64,000 nucleotides of DNA from Ephydatia muelleri (taxonomy: Eukaryota; Porifera; Demospongiae; Spongillida; Spongillidae): contig JABACO010000002.1 of the NCBI GenBank assembly GCA_013339895.1, positions 14,529,426 through 14,593,425 of the forward strand. The letters run 5' to 3'. Below the pieces are notes generated by a model. The model saw only the letters and a list, made by a program, of their open reading frames with translations. It was not told the origin of the DNA and ran no database searches. The translations under genes and the position numbers were made by a program. Positions 34,358-45,590 of this stretch are shown one piece after another. Within the stretch, counting starts at the first letter, position 1, and each line of letters opens with the position of its first letter.

Positions 34358-36862
34358 TCATGCGGTCTGCTGCTGGCAGTTTCCTGGTAAAAGCCAGCCA
34401 ACTGATCGATGACAGTCTGAATGTATTGCCTCTGCAAGTCCACAGCATGTTGCTGCAAGCTTTGCTCTCACAATATTGTTCAGACTTGGAGGTTGCAGTG
34501 GTATGTGAGAACCAAACATCTCCAATACCAGCTTCGCCCTCTTATGGGCCTCAAGCCCTTCACTAATGTGCCATGGCAAGCAGATCAGGTAATCCAGCAA
34601 ACCCTGCTTGATTAGACAGTGCCTCTCACCGTCTTTACTCACTATTATTTGGAGTCTCATCACAGCAGCCTCCAAGCACAGTGAGTCTATTGGGCACAGA
34701 GATGTGTAGCGAAGAGGGCTGTACACCAAACTCAAAGGAGGGAATATATCAGCCCAGACGTACCGACGAGCCTTCACCATCCACATGCAAAAAAGATTGA
34801 AATCCACACTGCGAAGAAAACGATTCAAGAGCAGCTCGACTTGAGAGCTTAACTTTTCAGGCAAGCGAGCTGCTTTGGTCAATGCCAGATGTGATATCAC
34901 CATGACAACAAAGTACATAGGATACAAGTACATTCTTTATTTAATAATATGTAGTGTATGCTTGTCGAAAATGGTCACTGCTTTTTAACTTTCCTCTAGT
35001 TGTTTGTCACCTATTCCTTTCTATACTAAACATCTCTCCCATTCAGGCAATATTGAGTGATAGTTGTTTTTCTAACATGTGTATAGGTCACTCACTTATA
35101 CATCGGCAGAAACTCACACACTTACATCACACAATCAGATTCAAGTTTTGAGAGAGTGCTGGATCCATATCTTCAAATATAATTTGGTGTGAAGGACTTC
35201 TGTATGCCACCTTCATCAAGGCACCAATGAGATCTACATTTGAGAGGTACTTGTGTGTGTGAGGATTGTACAAAAGATGCTGGAAGCAGCCTAGTACATA
35301 AGTATGCACATGTCTGGGAAAGGTCGGAGTTTCCAGACATCCCACAAACTGATTCATTACTGTTTCGTTTGTTACGATCTGAAATTGATGCTGCTCGTCT
35401 GCTGTTTTGCTAAATTGTAGTAGGGAGTGCAAAGGTCAATTAATTAATATGTATCCAATTAACATTAAACATTAAAGTTGAAAAATTATGTTGTACTCTT
35501 TGCAGTCTACATGTATAACACTACATGTACATAATACTACCTAATAATTAAATGTTGAATTAGAATTATATATCAACTGGATTCGGTCATCTGCTTTAGA
35601 TGTACTATTAATTTGCATGTGCATCATGTCTGTTTTGTAGTGTATTGTCCATGACCAGCACTAATTGTTGACCACTTATTGTGGTGATGAAAAATTCCAT
35701 CAAATTCACTTTAATGTGTAACTATGCTGTCGCGTTTGCCAATGTAAAAGTGGCATGCCATGCTAAAAGAAATATAAGACCAAATCTCCCATAGAGCCTG
35801 GCTCAAAAAACAAATCCTGGGCCTAAGTGAAAGTATTGCGTTCACATTGCAAGAAAAGAGTTCAACTGATGCCTATTCATTCATGCACCAATTGATGATT
35901 ACATTACATGAGGAGAAATTTGCAACAAAGACTTACGTGTTAAGGCACAATAGAGCACCAATAAAAACATCATTCAGTGCTTCTAATTGCTGGGGTTTGG
36001 TAGAGGAATGCAAGTTGCGATTGTGAGGCACAATTATTGGTTTGGATGATATTGGAACTCGAAGAAAGGAACCCAATATGTTATCCAAATTAAAATTATT
36101 AATAACTTTATATTTCAAGTGTTGGGGAATCACCATGAAGAGACTGTTTAATACCATTAGCACGTTGTACTCTAAATGCTGGAGGTCAAGATGGCATATT
36201 TGTTCCCATGTTTGATTCAGCAATAACGTCGAGTGAAGTGATGTGGTCACATCCAGTCCTCTATTATTCAGGATGAACATGGAGTTTGCGAAGCACTTTT
36301 GAGGTGGAAACAGTTGCTTGATGCATTGGTTTATGTCTTTCACATGAAGTGTGTCAGTAATCGTTTTGCTAAACTCGGGTGAAATATTGCCGGATGCCAA
36401 CTGACTTTGCTCATTATTGACAAACTCGAGGGCATTACGAAGTAGTGACATGAGATGAAAAGCGCATTCAAGGTCAACAGTTGTCGTGTACTCTAGTGTG
36501 ATCTGATCTCCATCTTTCAACCTGTAGAAACCCAAGCTCTCGCCGTCCGCCAAAACAGCAAAGTCAAACGACAGCTTCTGATCGTAGACGGGCACTTGAA
36601 ATTCTTCCTGGATAGCTAGTTTCAATGCCGCTACACTTTCCGGAAACTTTGTCGTGGTAAAGGTGCGACTGGTCGTCGTGTTGTGTGGAGTGCGGAGGAG
36701 CAGAATGTTAAAGCTGATGGTTTTACTCTGTTCTGACAGACAGGGCAGTTTACTATAATTGGCCTCACCACTACGCTCTTCACGTGCACCTTTGCAACCT
36801 TCTCCATCACTCCTGTTCGTTACCGTAGCATACTTTGCTTCTTTGGCATCAGCGTTCTCCAT
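34358..36862 (-). pseudogene. UBL-ARM family copy D
   Basis: Exon 1 (35,937-36,862) is the best in the window: one open frame of 308 codons from MENADAKEAK to a GTAAGT donor. It holds the ubiquitin-like fold (LKLAIQEEFQVPVYDQKLSF, GFYRLKDGDQITLEY) and helical sequence to ILGSFLRVPIS. Exon 2 (35,126-35,409) is 284 nt against 285 in copy C and lacks one G near 35,152, so its end shifts frame. Exon 3 (34,358-34,916) is open but its acceptor has changed from CCTAG to CCTAT. Exon 1 could still be expressed alone. The upstream GGGCGTGGTTC box is present. Confidence 0.75.
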
Positions 36863-37168
36863 AGGTAGGTCTAAGGGCGTGGTTCGGATGCATGTTATAA
36901 CAGTTGCCTAAGCATGGGCATGGCAATAGTTTATAATTAGAAACACTATGTAACTTACGGTTCAACATGGCAAAACTCATTAGAACTTTTAAATATTTTT
37001 ACAGCCATAGAATATCCTTTTTATGTTAGCCACGCGTTGCTATATGACGGTCCTAACCGGCGCGAAAAAAATTCTTTCGATCTGGCCTTAGTAGCGATTT
37101 TCCCCACCCTTATAACTTATAACTGTCCACCAGAAACAAGATCAAGAAGCAAGTTATTCTTTGCAGCA
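36863..37168. other. Copy D upstream flank, no gene seen
   Basis: Non-coding by inspection. Confidence 0.5.
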
Positions 37169-37255
37169 GTGGTGGATACAGGGGTGGGCAAAAAAACCCC
37201 CCCGGCCCCACCCCCCCCCCCCCCCCCCCCCCCCTAACTAATAAGGATACGCCTC
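37169..37255. repeat. hAT-like terminus beside a poly-C tract
   Basis: CAGTGGTGGATACAGGGG at 37,169, a short spacer, poly-C to 37,234, then GGATACGCCTCC. It resembles the CAGTGGCGGATCCAGG-type termini of animal hAT-like elements; similar ends occur at 40,261-40,277 (minus) and 63,713 (plus). An 8-bp target duplication was not found. Confidence 0.45.
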
Positions 37256-38985
37256 CTTTCCATTGTAATGAATTTAATTAGTACATGTCATCAGCGAGGA
37301 CCTATTGTACGTGTTATATATCACCCCTCCCATGGCTAAGACTATTGCTGAAGTGTTTGCGGCGAGCAAAAAGTGTATGTGCCAATGAATCATTATTGTT
37401 ATATTGAACACACAGTTCCTATACAATTGGCAACTGTATAATATATGTTGTTTGCTGTACTCAGCTGCCATCCATAAACTGCTGTGTGTGTCGTATTCAC
37501 GGTGCTCTCACATCCTTACTGCATGATGAGCATCACGCCATGACATCTCTTAACAGCCGAGGCACAAGATCAGGGGCTGGTCTAAGCTCTTTGGGCTGGA
37601 TGTCTGTTGCGATATAGCAGCAAGGGTACTTTAGTCTTGAAGTTACATTTACCCAGTGAACCAGGCACACATACGTTTGGCACAGGCCTGGGACAACAGC
37701 CACAGCGATCACCTGTGCAGCCGACAATGATGGTAGTGGCTTTCTCGTGAACAACTCAGTTGGAGCCAGTTCTTCTATTTTGTGTGTATGATGGCTTTGG
37801 AGGTTGTTACTTCCGTAGTCTGTGACAGGCCCTGCCATCAATGTGTGTAGAATGGCTTGCACACCTTTTGCAATAGGGACGTATACAGGTACATCAAAGT
37901 TCACACTCATAAATGCACCTTGCAAGTGTGCTTGCACCAATATGGCTGCGCATAGCACTTGTATTGATTTTGTCATTCCGAAACTTTTGTGGGTGGGTCT
38001 CCTTTACATCACTCGCCACACTGATGCCAAATTAATTTTGTTTTTAAAAATAAAGTAGAATTGTCCAAAATCAGACAGCTGCTGCAGAGGAATGTTAGAG
38101 CAGGAAAGGGGGTTTCAACTATATTAAATGAAGCCTTGACCTTGAATAACTTCTAATTGATGTAATGTTTTAGGGTCTGGAAGAATTCTTTGGTAACATG
38201 GTAGGGGTGCATTTCTGTCTGCTATGGTTGTGACAAGAGAGTTTGGTTTAATAGGGGAATTATTCCACATGGTTTTCCAAAGCGCAATCTCTTGATAAAA
38301 TGCTCGTGGAAAAGGCAGATCATCACTATAAAACTTACTGGCAATGTTGCCAAATCAGGGTTTGGAAAGAGCGACACTTTACAAAATTCATTTTATAGCA
38401 AAGAAAGCAAAGTCAACTCTTGAGTACCTACAAATGATGGAAGTCTCTTTTGCAGCCTTTGACCGTTATGTGGATCATGCAAACACGTGTTCCAATTAGT
38501 CTCATGAGCCAACAAATACCGTGCAGATGAACTAGAGCCGTCTTCAGTGCTGAAAGCTCCACTGCATGTATTACTTGAAACTTAATTGAAGTCCTTGCAG
38601 GGAAGGGAAGAGAAAGACATGTTACTAAAGTCTGCAGGCATCCGAGCAGAGATGAGGCCAGATGAGGAGCTAGCACCAATGACCGGCTTGGGGTTACCAT
38701 GGAGAAGAGCAAACTACTTGAAGGTACAAAGTATAGAAGTAAGTTATTATTGTGAATAAATATGGATGCATGTTTGCGCATCGATCATCACTACCTCAGA
38801 TGGTTCAAAGATGCGGGGTAGTTACATTGGAAGTGAAAAGAGACAGCGTTTTTTTTTTTCAAGTTTAATAAATGATGATAACGTAGCGGCTGAACTCACA
38901 CCATTTTCATTTCAACTTAACGGTGGAGGTGATGAATTAAGAGGAGCATCACGTGCATACAACACACACAATCACATGCATTACT
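37256..38985. other. No confident gene
   Basis: One 147-codon minus-strand ORF (37,533-37,976, starting MTKSIQVLCAAILVQ) is open but shows no domain I recognise. It could be an exon, a mobile-element scrap or chance. Confidence 0.3.
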
Positions 38986-39720
38986 AATGGGACTGTTTTG
39001 ACAATGGAGCTACTCCTTCTGATGAAGTTTGGATTAGTTATGTGAAGCGATCTCTGGAATCAATCATTAACAACTACCAATGATTTGAAATCAGTGCAAT
39101 CCATTACAATGCTCAACACTACAACAACTGCATCCGTGAGCTTTTTCCCGGTATATTAACTTCACACTACCTTGGTCTGCCATAACTGCATAGAATGGAT
39201 ACTGCAGGTGTGCATTCCTGGACATCACATCACCCAGGGAATTTCCCTAAAGCTCCTTTTTTTTCTATCAGAGTGCAATGGAACTAACATTAGCTCACCT
39301 GCAAACAGGCAGTCTGAACAGTGGACCAGAATTTGACATGTACTCGAAGACAATTCAAGAAGTGGAGAAGATGAGAGGAGAGTTGGAGTATGCCAATCAG
39401 GAAAGGGATACACTGCAGCAAGTGGTTACATACTGATCATTGTATACGCCAACACCGATCAAGACCTTCAGAGGATTGTGGAGCTAGGTAGTCCCAGCAG
39501 TGAAAGAGTACAATCATTGATTAAAGTGTACTAAAACTAGCATGTCCAATAAATAGGAAATCTACTATCAGGTCCAGAAGCTTAAAACACTGGTGGAAAC
39601 AGTGGAAAAGAGATTCAACAAAGGGATTGCTGAAAGCATAGATGCAATTCGTGTGCACAGACAAAAGTACTATGCATGGTGGTATATTTGTGGGGAATAA
39701 TGTGGATAAAATCCTACAGG
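38986..39720 (+). other. Possible coiled-coil gene remnant (several short exons)
   Basis: Open stretches include SDEVWISYVKRSLESIINN (38,999), MYSKTIQEVEKMRGELEYAN (~39,339) and VQKLKTLVETVEKRFNKGI (~39,572; preceded by CTATCAG). All are hydrophilic and coiled-coil-like. Stops separate them and I could not define a full gene. May be a decayed gene. Confidence 0.3.
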
Positions 39721-40237
39721 TAAGATATAAGATATACTATTTGTAGTCATGATGCTTAAAACTACTGCTTTCACAGCCATCTCAGTAATGTGAAGTTGCT
39801 GTCAGTTGTAAATATAGCAGATACCTTATAGCTGCTCTTCAGACAGAAGCATTATCTTCTCAGTGCCATATGCCGTACGATAGTGGTGTCTCAGTGGAAT
39901 GTAAAACAACTGGGTAAGACAGTATTGCATGCATGATTGAACGTGTAACTAGAAGTGTATTTAAATTCAATAGGTGAAGCTATCAGGGATTCACTTTGAC
40001 GGCAACTGTAAGGGATGCATGCATCGTAGTGATCATGTTGTGGTGAATGCAATCAACGAAATAATAATCTTGTGCTTGCTCTTTTCAAGTTTGTTTGCTA
40101 CCATAGGTCGTCCTGTTGGATGTTACTCTTCACCTGCATGCGTATAGTTGCAAACTTTTCCATCATTGCTTTCCATTACCGTAGACCTCCTTTGCTTTAT
40201 AAGCCCTTCTCCAACGTGCTCAAGCACCCGGAGCACA

Positions 40238-40277
40238 CCCCCCCCCCCCCCCCCCCCCTTCCCTGGATACGCCACTG
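40238..40277 (-). repeat. Poly-C tract with hAT-like terminus
   Basis: 21 C bases, then CCCTGGATACGCCACTG. The reverse complement reads CAGTGGCGTATCCAGGG followed by a G-run. Confidence 0.55.
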
Positions 40278-42281
40278 AGGATGTATTTCCCGATCCACAG
40301 GACAATGGGTAAAGCGAATGGGTGGGAGTGTAACAAAATGACTAGATTTACAATTCGGAGATTTATGCGTAGCTCATCAATACAAGTGGCCAATCATAAA
40401 AGCGGTTAAGTCTTAAGTCTTTGAAGGGCGTAAAACAACTTCTACAAGGGATATGTGCGTACAGTATTCCACTATAAACGCGGACGGCTCTCTTGTCTAA
40501 AAGGCGATAATGAAGCGTGGGTATCAATTGACCAAAATTATGCAATACTTTATATAAATAAGCATCGTGTATGGTACTTGTGCTAGGGAAGACCGGATAT
40601 TACAGTCTAATGTCCTGGGCGTTATCCGGGGGTAGGTCAGAATGAAACTGCTCCAGTTAACAGCATGTACAAGTTTGTGATGCATTTTTAGCTCTGGGAG
40701 GAAATAGATAAGGTTTAGTTCCTTCTAAAAACGTCTCACTAAGTTTCCAAAGTGTAGGTTCTCTGAGGCTTGCCAGCTAGGCATACATGTATACGCTAGG
40801 AATGACTGGGGGTGTTGCACTTTGGCTTACTGATTAGAAGTTTGTTGAAGGACCTAGGCCTTACCTATTTCAGCCCATAGCTAGAAATGCATAACATAAC
40901 ATAATGTGCTGTTCGATTTAGTGCACAGTAACAAAATGACATTAATCTGAACATCCGTACACCTGAGTGTACAAACGTACCTCGGGATGATCCCAGGACA
41001 TTATTAGACATTAACAGTAATTGAAATTAAGGGCATAAGAAGAGTCCAGTACAATAATCATTTTTCAGCATTTCTGCAAGCATGACTCTCTTATTGTATT
41101 AGTTACAAAATGTGGTCGCTCCATCTCGGATCGACCAGAAGTTAGTTCTCACATGCCCAATTGAGCCCTTTATCTTTAAGTATTCAGTTGCAAGCAGTTA
41201 GTCAAGTTTACATGCAGCACTTAATAACCTCACCCAAACTCACCACAAATCCCCCTGAAAATCACGTGACCTGTGGCACTCTCGTTAAATAAAACAAATG
41301 CACGATTGCCTGTAATGCTCAAAAACGACGGAGGAGACTGTCAACATTACCATTACTGCAGCATAAGTTGGGAAGGGGCTCATTCTGTCAGAAGGAATCA
41401 TGCTTTGATGGCCAAATTGTGATTAACCAATTTTGGTGTCAAAAGTGGACCAGAGTGATCCGTTTGGGAGAGAGAGGAGTGCAAATTATTTTTAACTGCG
41501 GATGTCTGTAGTTAATAGAGTTATCTGTTGATGAATAAGCATCCATTGGTATTCTTCTATCTACCATCATGTAGCTGTGGCTCACTATTGCATACATAAT
41601 CCTTGCTGCCATTACTTGTAAATAGAGCTCTGCATGTGAATCTTGTAAGGCAGACCCTTATCCACTGTGTAATCTAATTCCCTACATCAATTCAATTTCC
41701 CTTGTATGTTTGATTTTATAATGCAAGATGCAGGAGGAGCTCACTGAAAGAAACAGGTGTCTTATGAGCATTTATTAGAATAAAAATTCATGCATGCTTT
41801 CACATGCACAATCATCTGCACTGTACGCGTAGATGATTTATATAGTATTGTATATATTGATGGAGAAAAGTTAAAAAAAAAAATGCTACCTACCCACGTG
41901 TTGCTTGACCTGTTTAGAAGCTCAGTAAGAATATAAATATTTGTTGGAGGATATTATTACCCGAAAATTGTCCTGAAGTAGCGTCTACGGGTAGATGATT
42001 TTGAATGATTACGTCTACGTGTAGATGGTCCTTCGATTTAACATTAAGCTTATAGCCAACAAAGTATAGCGGGGTTCATTTAGATGCAGGTAAAGTTTTG
42101 CTGCATGAATTTTAATAAATGAACGGCGTAAATTACATGCACATTAACACAAAACCTTCTCAACGTGCAGTACTTAATAGTCGCATGGTGTGAAGGCAGG
42201 CCACCCACCATATCCAACTCCCACAAATCTTTGTTACTTTGTGCAGCCACACACTTGTCCTGCTGCTGTCCATTGCTGGCA
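40278..42281. other. 2 kb with no recognisable gene
   Basis: AT-rich, short ORFs only. Repeated GTCTACGTGTAGATG-like phrases occur at 41,830-42,030. Confidence 0.5.
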
Positions 42282-42551
42282 TCAGAGAGCATGGCAAAGC
42301 ATACCAGCTATGTACTCCCTGTAGCCGTTTGTGAGTCCACACCATGTGGCTGCTAGCTTTGCTTTCACGATATTGTTTAGACTAGGAGCTGGGGTGACAC
42401 GTGAGAACCGACCATCTCCAATAGCAGATTTTTTTTCTATTTTTCTGGGCCTCAATCCCTCCAGAAAGAAGCAGATCAGGTAATCTAGAAAACCCTGCTT
42501 TATCTGTTTGTATCCAAATTCAATTCTCAATGGTATAACGCAATGTACCAT
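42282..42551 (-). pseudogene. UBL-ARM family fragment G (exon 3 piece)
   Basis: Encodes IKQGFLDYLICFFLEGLRP and PSLNNIVKAKLAATWCGL, clearly homologous to exon 3 of copies B to E but missing the WHIS segment and both ends. Confidence 0.75.
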
Positions 42552-43560
42552 TGTGTAAATAGTTTCATGGCTATACCCAAAGAAATTGTTGCATTGAATA
42601 GCTCACCCAAGACAGCTAACCCATTCACAGCCTCCATGCAGCGGTGATGTGTTCACAGCCTCCAGGGAGCCTGCGGTGACTTAGTTACAGCCATGTAGAC
42701 ACCTGATGCAATTAGAATGAAGTTTATTATAATGATGTAATGAGTATAATGATGTTATGACACGGTGATGCCCCACAATAAGGTGGTTCTGATTCATTCT
42801 ACTCAGTCAATATGATTATTCACTTACAGCAGTTGTTGCCCTTTCAACTTAGCTCATCATCCTCAACCAACATATCTCATCATCAGTGCCAACAATATGT
42901 CACTGTCTCCAAGTGATCTTGACATGATCACTGACTCCTTTACTCAGGTTCAGCACCCAATAACAGTCTAAACCAACTCAATTATGTGCAGGCTTATGCA
43001 ATCACAGGAATGAATCACTTAATGCAAATAACTTGATGTCTATACATGGAATGTTTTGGCCACCAGAGCCTTTTATGGGAAAATATGACCTCTATTTTTG
43101 TTCTGTAAGAAAAAACCCAAATCCAACAGGTGTAAAGGACTTTCTTCTTCTTCTGTACATTCTTATTTAAACAGTATGAGATCCAAAGTGAATCCTCTTA
43201 GGAACGTATATGTGATGATAAACCTCCACCCAAAAGGTATCACATCAGCAGTGAAGTTGAACTTTTAACACAGTGCATGTTATTGGACCATGGGCCTCAC
43301 AATCTATGTCTCTAATCTCCTGTAGCTAGAGAGCTTGTGGAAAACAACTGTCTGTCATTTTGATGAGGCTGCTAATATAGTAGTGGGGTTCAAGTGTAGA
43401 CGAAGTATAAACAAGAAAACGTTTTAAAAGTGGAATCTCACATGTGTTTGTAAGGTCCCTACAGTGTATATACTGTGACACACAATTATATACACAGGAA
43501 AAAGTGCAGTCTGGTCCCCAGATCAGATAATTTTTTGATTAATTTTATTTTTGTACAATC
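42552..43560. other. No recognisable gene
   Basis: Non-coding by inspection. Confidence 0.45.
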
Positions 43561-43562
43561 AA

Positions 43563-43845
43563 TGCAGGCGCCCACAACTACTACCCGCCTTGTTAGCCAT
43601 AGTTCCTAAGATTGGAGTGTTATCAATTTTAGTTCAAATAGGTCCTGTAACTAATGTGGTGTTAGTTTGTACTGTATTATTAATAGTTTATGGGGCCATT
43701 GGAGCACTCAATCAAACCAAAAAAAAACGTCTATTGGCTTATAGTGGAATTGACCATATGGGGTTTATATTATTTGGTGTAGCGATAGGGTCTTTTGAAA
43801 GCATTCAAGCAAGTTTAATATATATATGGTTATTTATGTAATAAT
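43563..43845 (+). pseudogene. nad2: NUMT: nuclear copy of mitochondrial nad2
   Basis: Encodes an internal part of NADH dehydrogenase subunit 2: LLAIVPKIGVLSILVQIGPV, GAIGALNQTKKKRLLAYSG and HMGFILFGVAIGS, followed by ASLIYIWLF. In Complex I this is a membrane antiporter-like subunit. One extra C near 43,578 puts the APTTT residues out of frame with what follows. Only ~280 bp is present, with nuclear repeats on both sides, so it is an insertion of mtDNA and not mitochondrial sequence. Confidence 0.85.
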
Positions 43846-44043
43846 AAAGATATGTAGTTTTTCAATAATATTATCTTTAAAATTGGCTAAAGATTAAGGT
43901 ATAGCTTTGAGTAAATGGGTAGCAAACACATGAGAAACACAAGATAATTCACACTTGATATAAGCCTCCCACCATTGGTGCCCCAACTAGTCTCAACTAG
44001 AGGCACGTGCAATCTTTGTGTATTCCTTGTTTCCCATGAAGTT

Positions 44044-44329
44044 CTAATTCTTCTCCAAGTTCAGTGCCAGTCGGTGCAGCTCCACATGCCTGAGGGCACC
44101 AACCAGATCCTCTGTGTAGGAAAATGACCTACTGGGAGGTGCCCAGTTGAGCCATCGATGGAGAAGCTCCTGGAAGCAGTCCTGGTCTTGGCGAGTGTTT
44201 TCAGAGTCACTAGGTCGTTTAAGTCCTTCATGGTGAACCCCTGGTGGCGATCAATGTCCTTCCATTTTGACTTGGTGCTTAACACAAAGGCAAACAGGGC
44301 ATCAACATCCTTAGAGTGACCCGATGCAA
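44044..44329 (-). pseudogene. Death-domain exon with a frameshift
   Basis: The exon begins after TATATTTGCAG and ends with a stop at 44,044. The first half reads SKWKDIDRHQGFTMKDLNDL; the second half, in another frame, reads CFQELLHRWLNWAPPSRSF then YTEDLVGALRHVELHRLAL. Together they follow the six-helix Death-domain pattern (W..I...GF...L; ELL..WL; L..AL......A). A one-base indel lies near 44,215-44,220. Death domains mediate homotypic assembly in innate immune and apoptotic complexes. It could be a sequencing error in a live gene. Confidence 0.6.
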
Positions 44330-45064
44330 CTGCAAATATACATTAAATAAATAATGAAATCAAGTCAAACACGCTGCAATAATGGAGACCATTACCATCT
44401 GGTGGTTTAGCTACATGTAATGCACAGAAGATGTACACATCCTCACACAATGTGCATAATGACCCAAAGTATATACCGTTGAATACCATACCCCCCCCCC
44501 TGCTCCTTACATGAGACCCTAAAAAAAGTTGCATGGTTTTAGACGAGCGTATCTCCAAAACCAATCACGCTACCACTTAACTTTTTCAAGCACATATAGT
44601 ACTATCCATTTCTATCTTTATAAATGCTACTGTTTGGGATTGCACTGACATGCTTCACTACAGGCAAACAGCCATATCTTTCAGCTGCTCGTCTCTAAAT
44701 GCAGAGAATCGGTGTGTGCTTAGTAAAAACACCCTTCAACACAAAGGTGTCTTTGTTACTGTTACCTACTACTTTCAGGAGTTTAACATCTACAACGTTG
44801 ACAATCCACATCGCTCCGCCATTTGTAATTTCTTTTGATATTGGATCGGTTCCAAACCACGCCTATACAGGTTTTAGGGATTTATAAAAACTTATTATGC
44901 GATGAGGATATTGTGCGTACACAGGGTTGAAGTGGTGACATAAGTTTGTACATGATGCCCGTGATAACAAAGCTTACTTTACTTATGTCGTACATGCATG
45001 ATGCACCTGTAACTGCTTCGATCGCGACTTTAACTCCCTACAGCTATCTAAAATTCTATCTGGC

Positions 45065-45392
45065 ATGGCTGTTGTACCCGTTGTTAGTATTGTTCATGTG
45101 GAAAGTGTTGTTCGTGGCCACCATATATACAAAGACATTTGGGAACCAATGATTCGAGTACGGCTGCTGATTATTCTGGAAGAGGGAAACGAACATGACC
45201 GAACTGCCATCTACACAGAAGGAAGGTCAAATCGTCGGTCATGTACGTACAGAAATGGCAAGAGTAGTCTTTTACTTTTTGCAGCGAGCGGGCACTGGAG
45301 GGGCATGCTTTATTGCAGGGAGAAGGAAAAGAGTTGAAGTCCCTTGCGTGTATGAATTTTTTTTGGACCCAATCAACTCATTGCTAAGCTAA
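45065..45392 (+). pseudogene. HIRAN-like domain ORF inside the Tigger element
   Basis: First frame: VRGHHIYKDIWEPMI ... GNEHDRTAI. Second frame: GQIVGHVRTEMARVVFYFLQ, then CFIAGRRKR and VEVPCVYEF. This follows the animal HIRAN-like pattern (Y..IW.P..GE......N.HD..AV ... VGH.P...S), a small beta-barrel associated with DNA-end binding in helicases and found in many stand-alone invertebrate proteins. The frameshift is near 45,205-45,225. It runs inward from the left inverted repeat, opposite to the transposase. Confidence 0.55.
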
Positions 45393-45473
45393 AATGCCTT
45401 TTGACACAGTGACCTAAGACAGCTATTATTATAACTTTTTGTACGTAGTTTGCGTGCACAATTTCTTTTAAAA

Positions 45474-45588
45474 AATGTAGACATACATGTGCTTAATTAA
45501 CTATGTAGACATACATGTGCTTAATTAACTATGTAGACATGCATGTGCTTAATTAACTATGTAGACATGCATGTGCTTAATTAACTAT
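45474..45588. repeat. 28-bp tandem repeat, about 4 copies
   Basis: Unit CTATGTAGACATACATGTGC plus TTAATTAA, with A/G variation. Lies between the HIRAN-like ORF and the transposase stop codon. Confidence 0.95.
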
Positions 45589-45590
45589 GT

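Noticed and set aside
37533-37976. 147-codon minus-strand ORF as a real gene
   Set aside because: Open but without domain, splice or homology signals I could recognise; kept only as a note.
43563-43845. Window being mitochondrial or containing a live nad2
   Set aside because: Only a 280-bp internal piece with a frameshift, surrounded by nuclear repeats.
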